Of a stretch of 7,654 nucleotides of DNA, positions 1-7,200 are shown piece by piece (positions within the stretch are counted from its first letter, which is position 1; each line of letters starts with the position of its first letter). The stretch covers positions 1 through 7,654 of the forward strand of contig JAPOZE010000208.1 in NCBI GenBank assembly GCA_026706225.1, written 5' to 3'. The position numbers were made by a program, and so were the translations under genes. Source of the DNA: Acidobacteriota bacterium (lineage in GTDB: Bacteria > Acidobacteriota > Terriglobia > Versatilivoradales > Versatilivoraceae). Under the pieces are notes generated by a model. The model did no database searches. It worked only from the letters and a program-made list of their open reading frames with translations, and had not been told where the DNA came from.

Positions 1-57
1 GAGACGCTTCAAGATCGCGACGACCTCGCGCGGCTTGAGTACCGGCACCTTTGTCAT
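1..57 (-). CDS. hicA: HicA-type mRNA interferase toxin, partial (N-terminal 19 codons only)
   Basis: Only the start is present. It reads MTKVPVLKPREVVAILKRL and continues past the left edge of the window. In HicA (YcfA family) toxins this opening is the first strand and helix of a small dsRBD-like fold; these proteins cleave mRNA in the cytoplasm and are neutralised by HicB. The catalytic histidine of the family lies further downstream and cannot be seen, so activity cannot be judged. The ATG lies 3 nt after the stop of the antitoxin gene. No clear Shine-Dalgarno sequence precedes it, so translation probably depends on ribosomes finishing hicB. The identification rests on the characteristic 'KPREVVAILKRLGF'-like opening plus the adjacent HicB; either alone would be weaker. 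Confidence 0.8.
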   Translation of the reverse strand, partial: MTKVPVLKPREVVAILKRL

Positions 58-60
58 GAC

Positions 61-270
61 TCACGGGAGGGAGATACGTTGAGTGCCGACAAACTCGCCT
101 TCAAGCATTGGTTCTCCATCCTCCAGGAGCATTTCCACCACTTCGCGAAGGTTCGTGTTGAGCTCGTCCAGCGTGTCGGCTTGAGAGTGGGCTCCGGGGA
201 ATCCGGGAATGTAGCCCACGTAGAGACCGGTCTCGGGATCCTGTTCGACAACCGCCGTGTATTGTTTCAC
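61..270 (-). CDS. hicB: HicB-family antitoxin (short, UPF0150-like)
   Basis: This 69-residue protein has the partially degraded RNase H-like fold typical of HicB. The N-terminal strand (YTAVVEQD) is followed by GLYVGYIPGFPGAHSQADT, which matches the family pattern 'G-Y-x-V-x-x-P-x-x-P-G-x-x-x-x-x-G/A-D-T'. Next comes a helix LDELNTNLREVVEMLLEDGE, corresponding to the usual 'EEAxxNxxEAIxLxLE'. HicB binds and blocks HicA. The start is GTG at 270; an in-frame stop at 283-285 leaves no longer alternative, and GAGG at 281-284 lies 10 nt upstream as a ribosome binding site. The C-terminus ends soon after the core fold, so the DNA-binding HTH or ribbon-helix-helix domain of longer HicB proteins is absent. 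Autoregulation is therefore uncertain. The antitoxin gene comes first, unlike E. coli hicAB. Confidence 0.9.
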   Translation of the reverse strand: MKQYTAVVEQDPETGLYVGYIPGFPGAHSQADTLDELNTNLREVVEMLLEDGEPMLEGEFVGTQRISLP

Positions 271-515
271 GGTATGGAAACCTCATCTTCTGATCTGGCC
301 CGGGCCGAAGGAGGAAGCACGCAACCAGGAACCGGACCAAGGAGTGTCCCTCGCCGGATCAGGCTTATATTCTAGCTGCTCGAGTGAAGGCCAGCCAGCA
401 CTTCTACGCGATTCGCTGCCGTATTGAACCCGGAAAGTGGTCGTACGCCATTGCGCTTTTGGGTAACTACGGCAGGCATTGAAGTTCAGGTCGAATGGGA
501 AGTGTCGAAGAACGA
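271..515. other. Intergenic region between the dehydrogenase gene and hicB
   Basis: This 245-nt stretch contains no convincing gene. Read on the minus strand it must hold the end of the operon transcript and the hicBA promoter. An AT-rich patch at 361-374 (minus strand TAGAATATAAG) could be a -10 region, but I see no -35 element at proper spacing. I see no strong GC-hairpin followed by a T-run. The only notable symmetry is an 8-bp inverted repeat listed separately. Confidence 0.6.
416..475. repeat. Inverted repeat CTGCCGTA / TACGGCAG
   Basis: Perfect 8-bp arms lie at 416-423 and 468-475, separated by 44 nt, in the gap downstream of the dehydrogenase stop codon. The loop is long and there is no T-run, so it is a poor intrinsic terminator. 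It could be a protein-binding site or chance. Overlapping it are two imperfect direct copies, TACGCGATTCGCT (405-417) and TACGCCATTGCGCT (444-457). Confidence 0.3.
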
Positions 516-1559
516 TCAGGCCTGGACACCCACCGAGGATGCCGCCTGGACGATGGTTTCCCAGATGTCGTCGGCGATGGGAATGCCGTCGCGCCGGCGG
601 ACCTTCTCGGTTCGGTCCTCGGGCACGCCGGGCAGCAGAACTTCCTTGAAGCCGGGGGCGGGTGGAATGGCCAGGGCTCGGCCGGCCAGCTCGTCGGCGC
701 GCCGGCTGTACCGGGACATCGGCTGGAACAGGTCGGCCCGGAAGACGATCAGGGTGGTGCCATGGCGTCGGAAGAGAGGATCGGAATAGTCGAGCTCGGC
801 TCCGTCGTCGGCCCCACTGAAGGTTCTGCCCAGCATCTCGGTGGCCAGCATCAGGGCATAGCCCTTGTGGCCGCCGAATGGCAGGTGGGCGCCGCCGTCG
901 ATGAACTTCCGGGGGTCGGTGGTGGGATTCCCCTCCTTGTCCACGACGGAATCGGGGGGAAGCTGCTGATTCCGGTTGAAGGCGTTGACCACTTTGACAC
1001 CGGCGGTGGCGGAAGTGGCGAAATCGATGATGACCGGGGCCTGACTTCCCGCGGGCAAGCCCATGGCGATGGGATTGGTGTGGAAGAGGGCCTTGCGCCC
1101 GCCATAGGGGACAGCAGCGGGTTTTTCGGCCCCTTGGCCCCCGGCCCAGACCATCGAAACCATGCCCTCGGCCACGGCCATTTCCGCGTAGTGACCCAGT
1201 CGGCCGATGTGGTGGGTTTGAACCAGGGAGACGACTGACACATCCTGGTTCCTGGCCTTTTCAATGGCCGTCTGCATGGCGAAACGCCCCACCACGTGTC
1301 CGAAGGCCCAATCTCCCCGGACCAGAGCGCTGGCCGGGGTTTCCCGGGCGATCTTCGGCTCCGCCGCCACGCGGATGTGTCCGTCCCGGATGGCCTGCAC
1401 ATAGCCCTCGACGTGCCACACCCCGTGGGAGTCCACCCCACGCAGGTTGGCCAGGACCAGGTGCTCGGCCACGATATCGGCCTGATCCGGGACGGCGCCG
1501 GCCGCTTCCAGTATCTGCCGGGTCAACCGGCGAAGCTCGGTGGGTGTCTTGGTTACCAT
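516..1559 (-). CDS. Malate/L-lactate dehydrogenase family oxidoreductase (Ldh_2 type)
   Basis: This 347-residue protein has the usual full length for the Ldh_2 family (type-2 malate/L-lactate dehydrogenases). These are NAD(P)-dependent enzymes unrelated to classical Rossmann LDH, and they reduce 2-keto acids or oxidise 2-hydroxy acids in the cytoplasm. Visible family motifs in order: GVDSHGV (41-47), THHIGRLGHY (115-124, with the conserved His pair), HTNP (160-163), IIDFATS (177-183) and GGHKGYAL (229-236, nucleotide-binding region). There is no signal peptide or membrane segment. The ATG at 1559 is the only reasonable start, because an in-frame stop lies about 35 nt upstream; the Shine-Dalgarno is weak (GGGG about 10 nt upstream). 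The gene follows the DapA-like gene by 76 nt and probably ends the operon. Characterised relatives act on malate, lactate, sulfolactate, ureidoglycolate, 2,3-diketogulonate or cyclic imino acids, so the substrate cannot be named from sequence. A sugar-acid or hydroxy-acid role suits the context but is inference. Confidence 0.9.
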   Translation of the reverse strand: MVTKTPTELRRLTRQILEAAGAVPDQADIVAEHLVLANLRGVDSHGVWHVEGYVQAIRDGHIRVAAEPKIARETPASALVRGDWAFGHVVGRFAMQTAIEKARNQDVSVVSLVQTHHIGRLGHYAEMAVAEGMVSMVWAGGQGAEKPAAVPYGGRKALFHTNPIAMGLPAGSQAPVIIDFATSATAGVKVVNAFNRNQQLPPDSVVDKEGNPTTDPRKFIDGGAHLPFGGHKGYALMLATEMLGRTFSGADDGAELDYSDPLFRRHGTTLIVFRADLFQPMSRYSRRADELAGRALAIPPAPGFKEVLLPGVPEDRTEKVRRRDGIPIADDIWETIVQAASSVGVQA

Positions 1560-1635
1560 GAGGGATTTTCCCCGGAACTGTTGTTGAAAGGATTACGGAG
1601 GATCGTCGCTGAGAGAGCCCGCAGAGAAACACGGA

Positions 1636-2784
1636 TCAGGTAAAGTCCTCGACCACCTGCCCACGGGTCTCGGGATGCGTCCGCAGGATCTCGGCGATGC
1701 CTGCCCGATCTTCGGGGTCCACCTGGGTCCCGGGCGGACGGACAGGGCCCCCGGCCCTTCCCAAGGCTTCCATGGCCACCTTGATGCCGCTGATGCCGTA
1801 GCCCGGCCTGTAGCCGCGGATCTTGAGAATGGGGTCCAATTCAGTTTGCAGCACCTCCTCCATTTTGGCGGTCTCTCCGGCCACGCCGTGCTTCCAGAAG
1901 CGCCTGGAGGCCTCCGGAGCCAAAGCGGCCGCCGCCGTGGAGTAGGCGCGGCTTCCCCGGGAAAACGAAGCGGAGGCGGCCGGTTCATTCTCCGCCATGA
2001 ACAGCAGGGGCTTGGCAACGGCCTCCAGAATCTGTCCCCCGGTCCTGGGGTAGTAGTCCTCATCATCGCCCAGAGAGGGAAAGAATCCCATCATGTTTGG
2101 GATCTCGGCCAATCGGATGAGCACCTCCGGCCAGAAATCGTGTTGGCCACTGGGGAGGACGACGGCGCCGATGGAAACCGAAGCAATGATGTCCTTGTAG
2201 AATTCGAAGTAGTTTTCGGCACGCCAGTGTCGCCCCCGGGGAGGGAAAATCACCAGCGCATCCGCGCCGGCCCTTTCGGCATTCCGGGCCATCTCGATGG
2301 ATATCCTGTATCCGCCGATCACTCCCGCCATCACCGGCATCTGCCGCCGGGCCCCGGCCACGGCGGCGGCGACCACCTCGCGGTGCTCATCCAGGCCCAG
2401 CTTCCAGCCTTCGCCATAGCCGCCTCCGACCACGACTGTCAGACGATCCCTTTCGGCGTGGTAGGCCACGTTGCGGCGCAGGCCTTCCACGTCCACCGAG
2501 TAGTCGGCGTGAAACGGAGTGGGCAGGTAGTTGTGGGGACCGTCCAGGGCCTTGATCAGTTCCTCCGTGGAGCTCCAGTGCCGGCCGGGCGAGGCGGGCG
2601 GCTGACGGCAGCCCCAGGGAAGGGCCGTTCCCGCGAGGGCCATTGCGCCCATTTTGCAAAGACTTCTTCGGGAAACCTGCCGCTCTGAAGGCGGCTTCGA
2701 AGGTGGTGAATTGCTCTTCAGTGCTTTTCCTCTGGATTGGGTGGGGAGCGGACGCGCAGGTTTGTAGGAGTGAGAGCGGCGCAC
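1636..2784 (-). CDS. Exported DapA-fold (dihydrodipicolinate synthase/NAL superfamily) protein lacking catalytic residues
   Basis: The 382-residue product begins with a Tat signal: SRRSLCK at 38-44, then a hydrophobic stretch (MGAMALAGTALPWG) ending at Cys59. The Cys context is a poor lipobox. The body follows the DapA TIM-barrel order: LPTPF (87-91), GGGYGEGWKL (120-129, where DapA has GTTGE), GVIGGYR...AERAGADALVIFPP (154-182), MMGFFPSLGD (231-240, where DapA has GIKEASGD), and a C-terminal IKVAMEALGRAGGPVRPP (334-351). Aligned by eye to E. coli DapA, the Schiff-base Lys161 becomes Phe235, Tyr133 becomes Val208, Thr44/Thr45 become Gly122/Tyr123, Tyr107 becomes Arg183, and Arg138 appears lost. 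Ordinary aldolase or lyase chemistry is therefore unlikely. The reading frame is intact, so this is not a decayed pseudogene. The start is uncertain: GTG at 2784 lies just after the upstream stop but has no Shine-Dalgarno, while CTG at 2721 has a strong one. Both include the Tat motif. Family assignment is good; function is unknown. Confidence 0.85.
   Translation of the reverse strand: MRRSHSYKPARPLPTQSRGKALKSNSPPSKPPSERQVSRRSLCKMGAMALAGTALPWGCRQPPASPGRHWSSTEELIKALDGPHNYLPTPFHADYSVDVEGLRRNVAYHAERDRLTVVVGGGYGEGWKLGLDEHREVVAAAVAGARRQMPVMAGVIGGYRISIEMARNAERAGADALVIFPPRGRHWRAENYFEFYKDIIASVSIGAVVLPSGQHDFWPEVLIRLAEIPNMMGFFPSLGDDEDYYPRTGGQILEAVAKPLLFMAENEPAASASFSRGSRAYSTAAAALAPEASRRFWKHGVAGETAKMEEVLQTELDPILKIRGYRPGYGISGIKVAMEALGRAGGPVRPPGTQVDPEDRAGIAEILRTHPETRGQVVEDFT
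2728..2733 (-). promoter_or_regulatory. Possible ribosome binding site for a CTG start of the DapA-like gene
   Basis: Minus strand AGAGGA lies 6 nt before an in-frame CTG at 2721-2719. A start there would give a conventional-length Tat leader (MKSNSPPSKPPSERQVSRRS...). The alternative GTG at 2784 lacks any purine-rich element and would rely on coupling to the upstream stop codon at 2790-2788. CTG starts are rare, so this remains a hypothesis. Confidence 0.35.
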
Positions 2785-2787
2785 CAG

Positions 2788-4266
2788 CTAGGCCAGAATC
2801 GGTTTCACCACCTTGCCGTGCACGTCCGTCAGCCGGAAATGACGCCCCTGGAACTTGAAGGTCAGGCGGGTGTGGTCGATCCCCAGGCAGTGCAGGATGG
2901 TGGCATGGAGATCGTGAATGTGGACGGGATCGCTGGCGATGTTGTAGCTGTAGTCGTCCGTTTCTCCGTAAGTGGTCCCGGGCTTGATGCCCCCGCCCGC
3001 CATCCAGATGGTAAAGCAGCGGGGATGGTGGTCGCGGCCGTAGTCGTCGGCCGTGAGCTTTCCCTGGCAGTAGATGGTGCGACCGAACTCGCCGCCCCAG
3101 ATCACCAGCGTGTCCTCGAGCAGTCCGCGTTCCTTCAGGTCCTGGATCAGGGCCGCCGAGGGCTGGTCGGTATCCAGGGCCTGCCCCTTGATCTGCTCGG
3201 GGAGCTTGGAGTGCTGGTCCCAGCCCCGGTGGAAGAGCTGAACGAAACGCACGCCGCGTTCCACCAGCCTTCTGGCCAGCAGGCAGTTGGCGGCGTAGGT
3301 CCCCGGCTTGCGGGACGCCGGCCCGTAGAGCTCGAAGGTTCTCTCCGGTTCACTCGACAGGTCCATCAGGTCCGGCACCGAGGTCTGCATCCGGTAGGCC
3401 ATTTCGTACTGAGAGATGCGGGTGGAGATTTCCGGATCTCCGAAATCCTTCAGCTTCAACTGGTTGAGGCGGGAGAGGTCGTCCAGGAAGCGGCGGCGTC
3501 CGGCGGACGAGAGTCCCGCAGGATTGGAGAGGTAGAGCACCGGGTCTCCCACCGAGCGAAACTTGACTCCCTGGTACCGGGTGGGAAGGAAGCCGCTGCC
3601 CCACAAGCGATCGTAGAGGGGCTGGCTGTCGGACTTGCCGGTCCCCTGCGAGATCATGGCCACAAAGGTGGGCAGGTCCCGGTTCTGGCTTCCCAGCCCA
3701 TAGGAGAGCCAGGCTCCGATGCTGGGACGGCCGGCCAACTGGGCGCCGGTCTGGAAAAAGGTAATGGCCGGGTCGTGGTTGATGGCCTCGGTATGCATGG
3801 TCCGAATGAAGCACAGCTCGTCGGCCACCTTGGCGGTATGGGACATGATTTCGCTGACCCAGGCTCCCGATTGGCCATTCTGCTTGAACTTGAAGATCGA
3901 GGGGGCGATGGGCAGGCTGTCCTGGGTGGCGGTCATCCCGGTGAGCCGCTGGCCCTTGCGCACCGAGTCGGGCAGTTGCTGGGCACGGCGCTTCTGGAGC
4001 GCCGGCTTGTGGTCGAACAGGTCCATTTGAGCGGGAGCGCCCGACTGGAACAGGTAGATCACTCTCTTGGCCCTGGGGGCAAAGTGGGGAAGCTCCGCCA
4101 GCCCCGCCTCGCCGGGAAGCGGCTGGAGATCGGACCGGTCCGGTCCGGCCGCGGCCGCGTCTCCCTCCAGCAGCGATGCCAGGGCGGCCGTCCCCAGTCC
4201 CCAACTGGAGAGACCGAAAAAGTGGCGGCGGGTGAGCAGAAGCTGGCTTTCCAGGAAGGGATTCAT
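2788..4266 (-). CDS. DUF1501 domain protein with Tat signal (alkaline phosphatase/sulfatase-like superfamily)
   Basis: This 492-residue protein is full length for DUF1501. The leader has a twin-arginine motif [13 protein letters not shown] (11-23) followed by a hydrophobic run GTAALASLL, so it should be exported folded through Tat. Recognisable family blocks are [20 protein letters not shown] (69-88), [20 protein letters not shown] (155-174), [11 protein letters not shown] (183-193), [16 protein letters not shown] (338-353), [10 protein letters not shown] (388-397), GRDHHP (410-415) and [14 protein letters not shown] (451-464). The Asp/His-rich blocks fit the metal-binding alkaline phosphatase/sulfatase-like superfamily to which DUF1501 belongs, but the natural substrate is not established. 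DUF1501 genes very often sit directly beside DUF1549/DUF1553 genes, as here. The ATG is 3 nt after the upstream stop, and its Shine-Dalgarno lies inside the end of the upstream gene, implying coupled synthesis of the two proteins. Confidence 0.92.
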   Translation of the reverse strand: MNPFLESQLLLTRRHFFGLSSWGLGTAALASLLEGDAAAAGPDRSDLQPLPGEAGLAELPHFAPRAKRVIYLFQSGAPAQMDLFDHKPALQKRRAQQLPDSVRKGQRLTGMTATQDSLPIAPSIFKFKQNGQSGAWVSEIMSHTAKVADELCFIRTMHTEAINHDPAITFFQTGAQLAGRPSIGAWLSYGLGSQNRDLPTFVAMISQGTGKSDSQPLYDRLWGSGFLPTRYQGVKFRSVGDPVLYLSNPAGLSSAGRRRFLDDLSRLNQLKLKDFGDPEISTRISQYEMAYRMQTSVPDLMDLSSEPERTFELYGPASRKPGTYAANCLLARRLVERGVRFVQLFHRGWDQHSKLPEQIKGQALDTDQPSAALIQDLKERGLLEDTLVIWGGEFGRTIYCQGKLTADDYGRDHHPRCFTIWMAGGGIKPGTTYGETDDYSYNIASDPVHIHDLHATILHCLGIDHTRLTFKFQGRHFRLTDVHGKVVKPILA

Positions 4267-4269
4267 GGC

Positions 4270-7200
4270 TCACTCCTTGGTAATGGTTTCATCGAGATTC
4301 AAGATCAGGCTGGCGACGGCCGTGTAGGCAGCCACCTCGCGGGGGTCCAGACCCTTGGGGACCGGGGATTCTCCGGTGTTTAACAACTCCTTGGCAGCCC
4401 TTCGGTCGGAACGATAGGAAGCGAGGTGGGCTTCCAGGCTTTCCAGCAGGATCTTTCCTTCCTCGGCCGTCGGCGGGCGGGCGGTGGCCAGGCGAAAGGC
4501 GCGGGTAATCCGGTCCGGGTGGGATTGGCTCTCCGGCTCGGCCAGCACCCTCTGAGCCAGCCCGCGCGCAGCCTCCACAAAGGTGACGTCGTTCATCAGG
4601 TTGAGCGCCTGCAAGGGGGTGTTGGTCCGGCTGACTCGCACATCGCACATCTCGCGGGCGGCGGCGTCGAAATTCAGCATGGAGGGCGGTGCGATGGTGC
4701 GCTTCCAGAACGTGTAGAGACTCCTGCGGTAGAGATCTTCCCCGGTGCTCTGGTTGTAGGCGATGTCTCCCGCCAGTTCCTCCCAGAGCCCGGCCGGCTG
4801 GTAGGGCTTCACCGAAGGGCCTCCCAGCTTTTCCACCAGCAGGCCCCCCACGAACAGGGCCTGGTCCCGGATGGCGTGAGCCGAGAGCCGCTGGCGGGGG
4901 CCTCGCGCCAACAGGAGATTTTCAGGATCCCTGGCCAGCAGTTCCCGGGTGGCCCGGGAGGACTGGCGATAGGTGGCGCTCATGACCAGGGTCTTCTGCA
5001 GGCCCTTGAGGTCCCAGCCGGAGCTCACGAACTCGCTGGCCAGCCAGTCCAGCAGGGCGGGGTGGGTCGGCCGCTCGCCCTGGGAGCCGAAGTCCTCGAC
5101 GGTTCGAACCAGTCCCTGGCCGAAGAGCCTTTGCCAGTAACGGTTGGCCACCACGCGGGGAGTCAGGGGGTTGCCGGGATTGACCAACCAGCGCGCCAGG
5201 TCCAGGCGATTGCGGATCCTTCCGTTGGCTCCTCCGCCGAGGACTTCCGGAACGCCGGGACTCACCTTGTCGCCGGGCTGGTCGTAGGCGCCTCGCAGCA
5301 GCATGAAAGTCTCTCGCGGCTCCTCCCGCTCCTGCATCACCATGGTGGTGGGAACCGTCTCCAACAGAGCGGTAATCTGCTTCTGGAGGTCCAGAATCCG
5401 CCGGTGGGCCCGCCGCACCTGCTTGGGAGCGTGTCTTTGCAGGAAGTAGGCGCGGAGCTTGTCGGTCTCGGCCGGGCTTCTCCGCTCCGGCGGTTTCCTG
5501 GTGATGTCGTTGATTGCCGTCGATGTGGCGACCACCTTTACCTCGTCCGGCGGGAGGGTCCGATCGTAGACTCTCACCTCGTCGATCAGACCGTGGAAGC
5601 GACTTCCGGCTCCGCCCCCCGAGCCGATGCGGAAGGGTTCCTGGTTCTCGAAGGTGAGGTTCAGGTCATCCACCAGCACCTTGAATTTCTCCGGCCTGCC
5701 GTCGACGTAGATCCTGATCGCCTTGGAGGTGCGGGACCCGTCGTAGGTCACCATGACGTGGTGCCACCGATTGGGGGCCAGAGTCCTTTCGGTCTCGACT
5801 CGGATGGAGTCGTCCAGCCAGCGCACCACCAGGTTGACGTGAATCTTGCCCTCCAGCAGGGCCACCCGATAGCCCTTTTCCTTCTCCAGTTCCAGGGTCC
5901 GCGAGACAATGGCCCCGCCCTGCGCGCCCTCGGGGTAGATCCAGGCTCCCAGTGAGAAACGCTCGTAGAAGCCGAAATTGCCGAGATCTCCGGCATCGAT
6001 ATAACGGCGGCCGTCGAAACCGGCGGCCTGGCCGATCTTGCCCTGGGTGAATTCCGGCCGGCCGTCCTTGAACCCGGACTTGGCCCTGTTCCCTTTGGCG
6101 GAGGCCGGGCGGGGACGCCGCCAACCGCGTGCCTTTCCTTCCAGCGGGAAGTGCCCCAACAGTCCTTCCGCAATGGACCAGTGGAGCGGCCGGCGTTTCC
6201 TGAAGGAGGCCTCCCACTGCTGTTGGGCCCGGTCCAGCTCCGGCTCCAGAGCCTTGAAGTCCCGCTCCGCATGCGCCAGCTTCCCTTGCAGGTCGGCAAG
6301 CTGCTTCTGTTGCGGGCGGGTGGGGGCCTTGATCATCGGAGGGGAATTGCCGTACTTGTAGACCTTGCCGCGCTCGGGGATGTTGTTGAAGAAGGCGTAA
6401 CTCCGATAAAAATCCTTTTGGCTGAAAGGGTCGTACTTGTGGTCGTGGCAGCGGGCGCAGCCCAGGGTGAGGCCCAGCCAGACGGTGGCGGTGGTCTCCA
6501 CCCGGTCCACCACGTACTCGACGGCAAACTCGTCGGCGATGATGCCGCCCTCGCCGTTGCCGCGGTGGTTGCGGTTGAAGCCGGTGGCGATGCGCTGCTC
6601 CAGGGTGGGATTGGGGAGCATGTCCCCGGCCAGTTGCTCCACCGTGAAGCGATCGAAGGGCATGTTGGCGTTAAAGGCCTCGATCACCCAGTCCCGCCAG
6701 CGCCACATGGTTCGTTCCCCGTCGGTCTGGTAGCCGTTGCTGTCCGCATAGCGGGCCGCGTCCAGCCAGCCCAGGGCCATGTGCTCGCCGTAGCGCGGGG
6801 AACGCAGCAGACGGTCCACCACCGTCTCGTAGGCTTGGGGAGAATCGTCGGCCAGAAAGGCATCCACCTCTTCCGGCGTGGGGGGCAGCCCGGTCAGGTC
6901 CAGCGTGACCCGGCGAATGAGCACCGTCTTGTCGGCTTGGGCGGAGGGGTCCAACCGCTCCTTGCGCAGTCGGTCCAGCACAAAGAAATCGATCGGGTTG
7001 CGGGTCCAGCCCTCGTCGGCAACCTTGGGCAGCGAAGGACGCTTGGGAGGGATAAAGGACCAGTGACGTTGCCACCGGGCCCCCTGCTCGATCCACAGGC
7101 GGATGAGCTCGATTTCCTTTTTGTTCAGCTCGAGCCCGGAGTAGGCCGGGGGCATGCGCAGGGCCTCCTCCCCGGCGGTAATTCGCTTGAACATCTCGCT

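Noticed and set aside
384..482. 32-codon plus-strand reading frame (GTG start) in the intergenic gap
   Set aside because: I see no convincing ribosome binding site and recognise no family. The length is expected by chance in this composition, so it is not listed as a gene.
495..1238. 247-codon plus-strand open frame opposite the dehydrogenase gene
   Set aside because: The minus strand gives a full-length Ldh_2 protein with all family motifs; the plus-strand frame is Gly-rich and featureless.
1560..1635. Gap between the DapA-like and dehydrogenase genes examined for a terminator or promoter
   Set aside because: Only a 3-4 bp GGGG/TCCC symmetry is present. There is no stable hairpin with a T-run and no convincing promoter hexamers.
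4131..4158. Cluster of GC palindromes (CGGACCGGTCCG, GGCCGCGGCC, GCGGCCGC)
   Set aside because: It lies in the codons for the Ala/Gly/Pro-rich linker after the Tat leader of the DUF1501 protein and is explained by GC-rich codon choice in low-complexity protein sequence.
2737..4383. A 548-codon open frame on the plus strand, opposite the DUF1501 gene
   Set aside because: It is a mirror of the strongly GC-biased codons of the real gene. The translation is rich in Gly, Val, Leu, Gln and His with no recognisable motif, while the minus strand carries clear DUF1501 blocks.
4426..5955. Long plus-strand open frame opposite the DUF1553/LamG gene (a similar one lies at 6151-7581)
   Set aside because: Both are antisense shadows of the PSCyt1-DUF1553 gene, with low-complexity composition and no domain signature.
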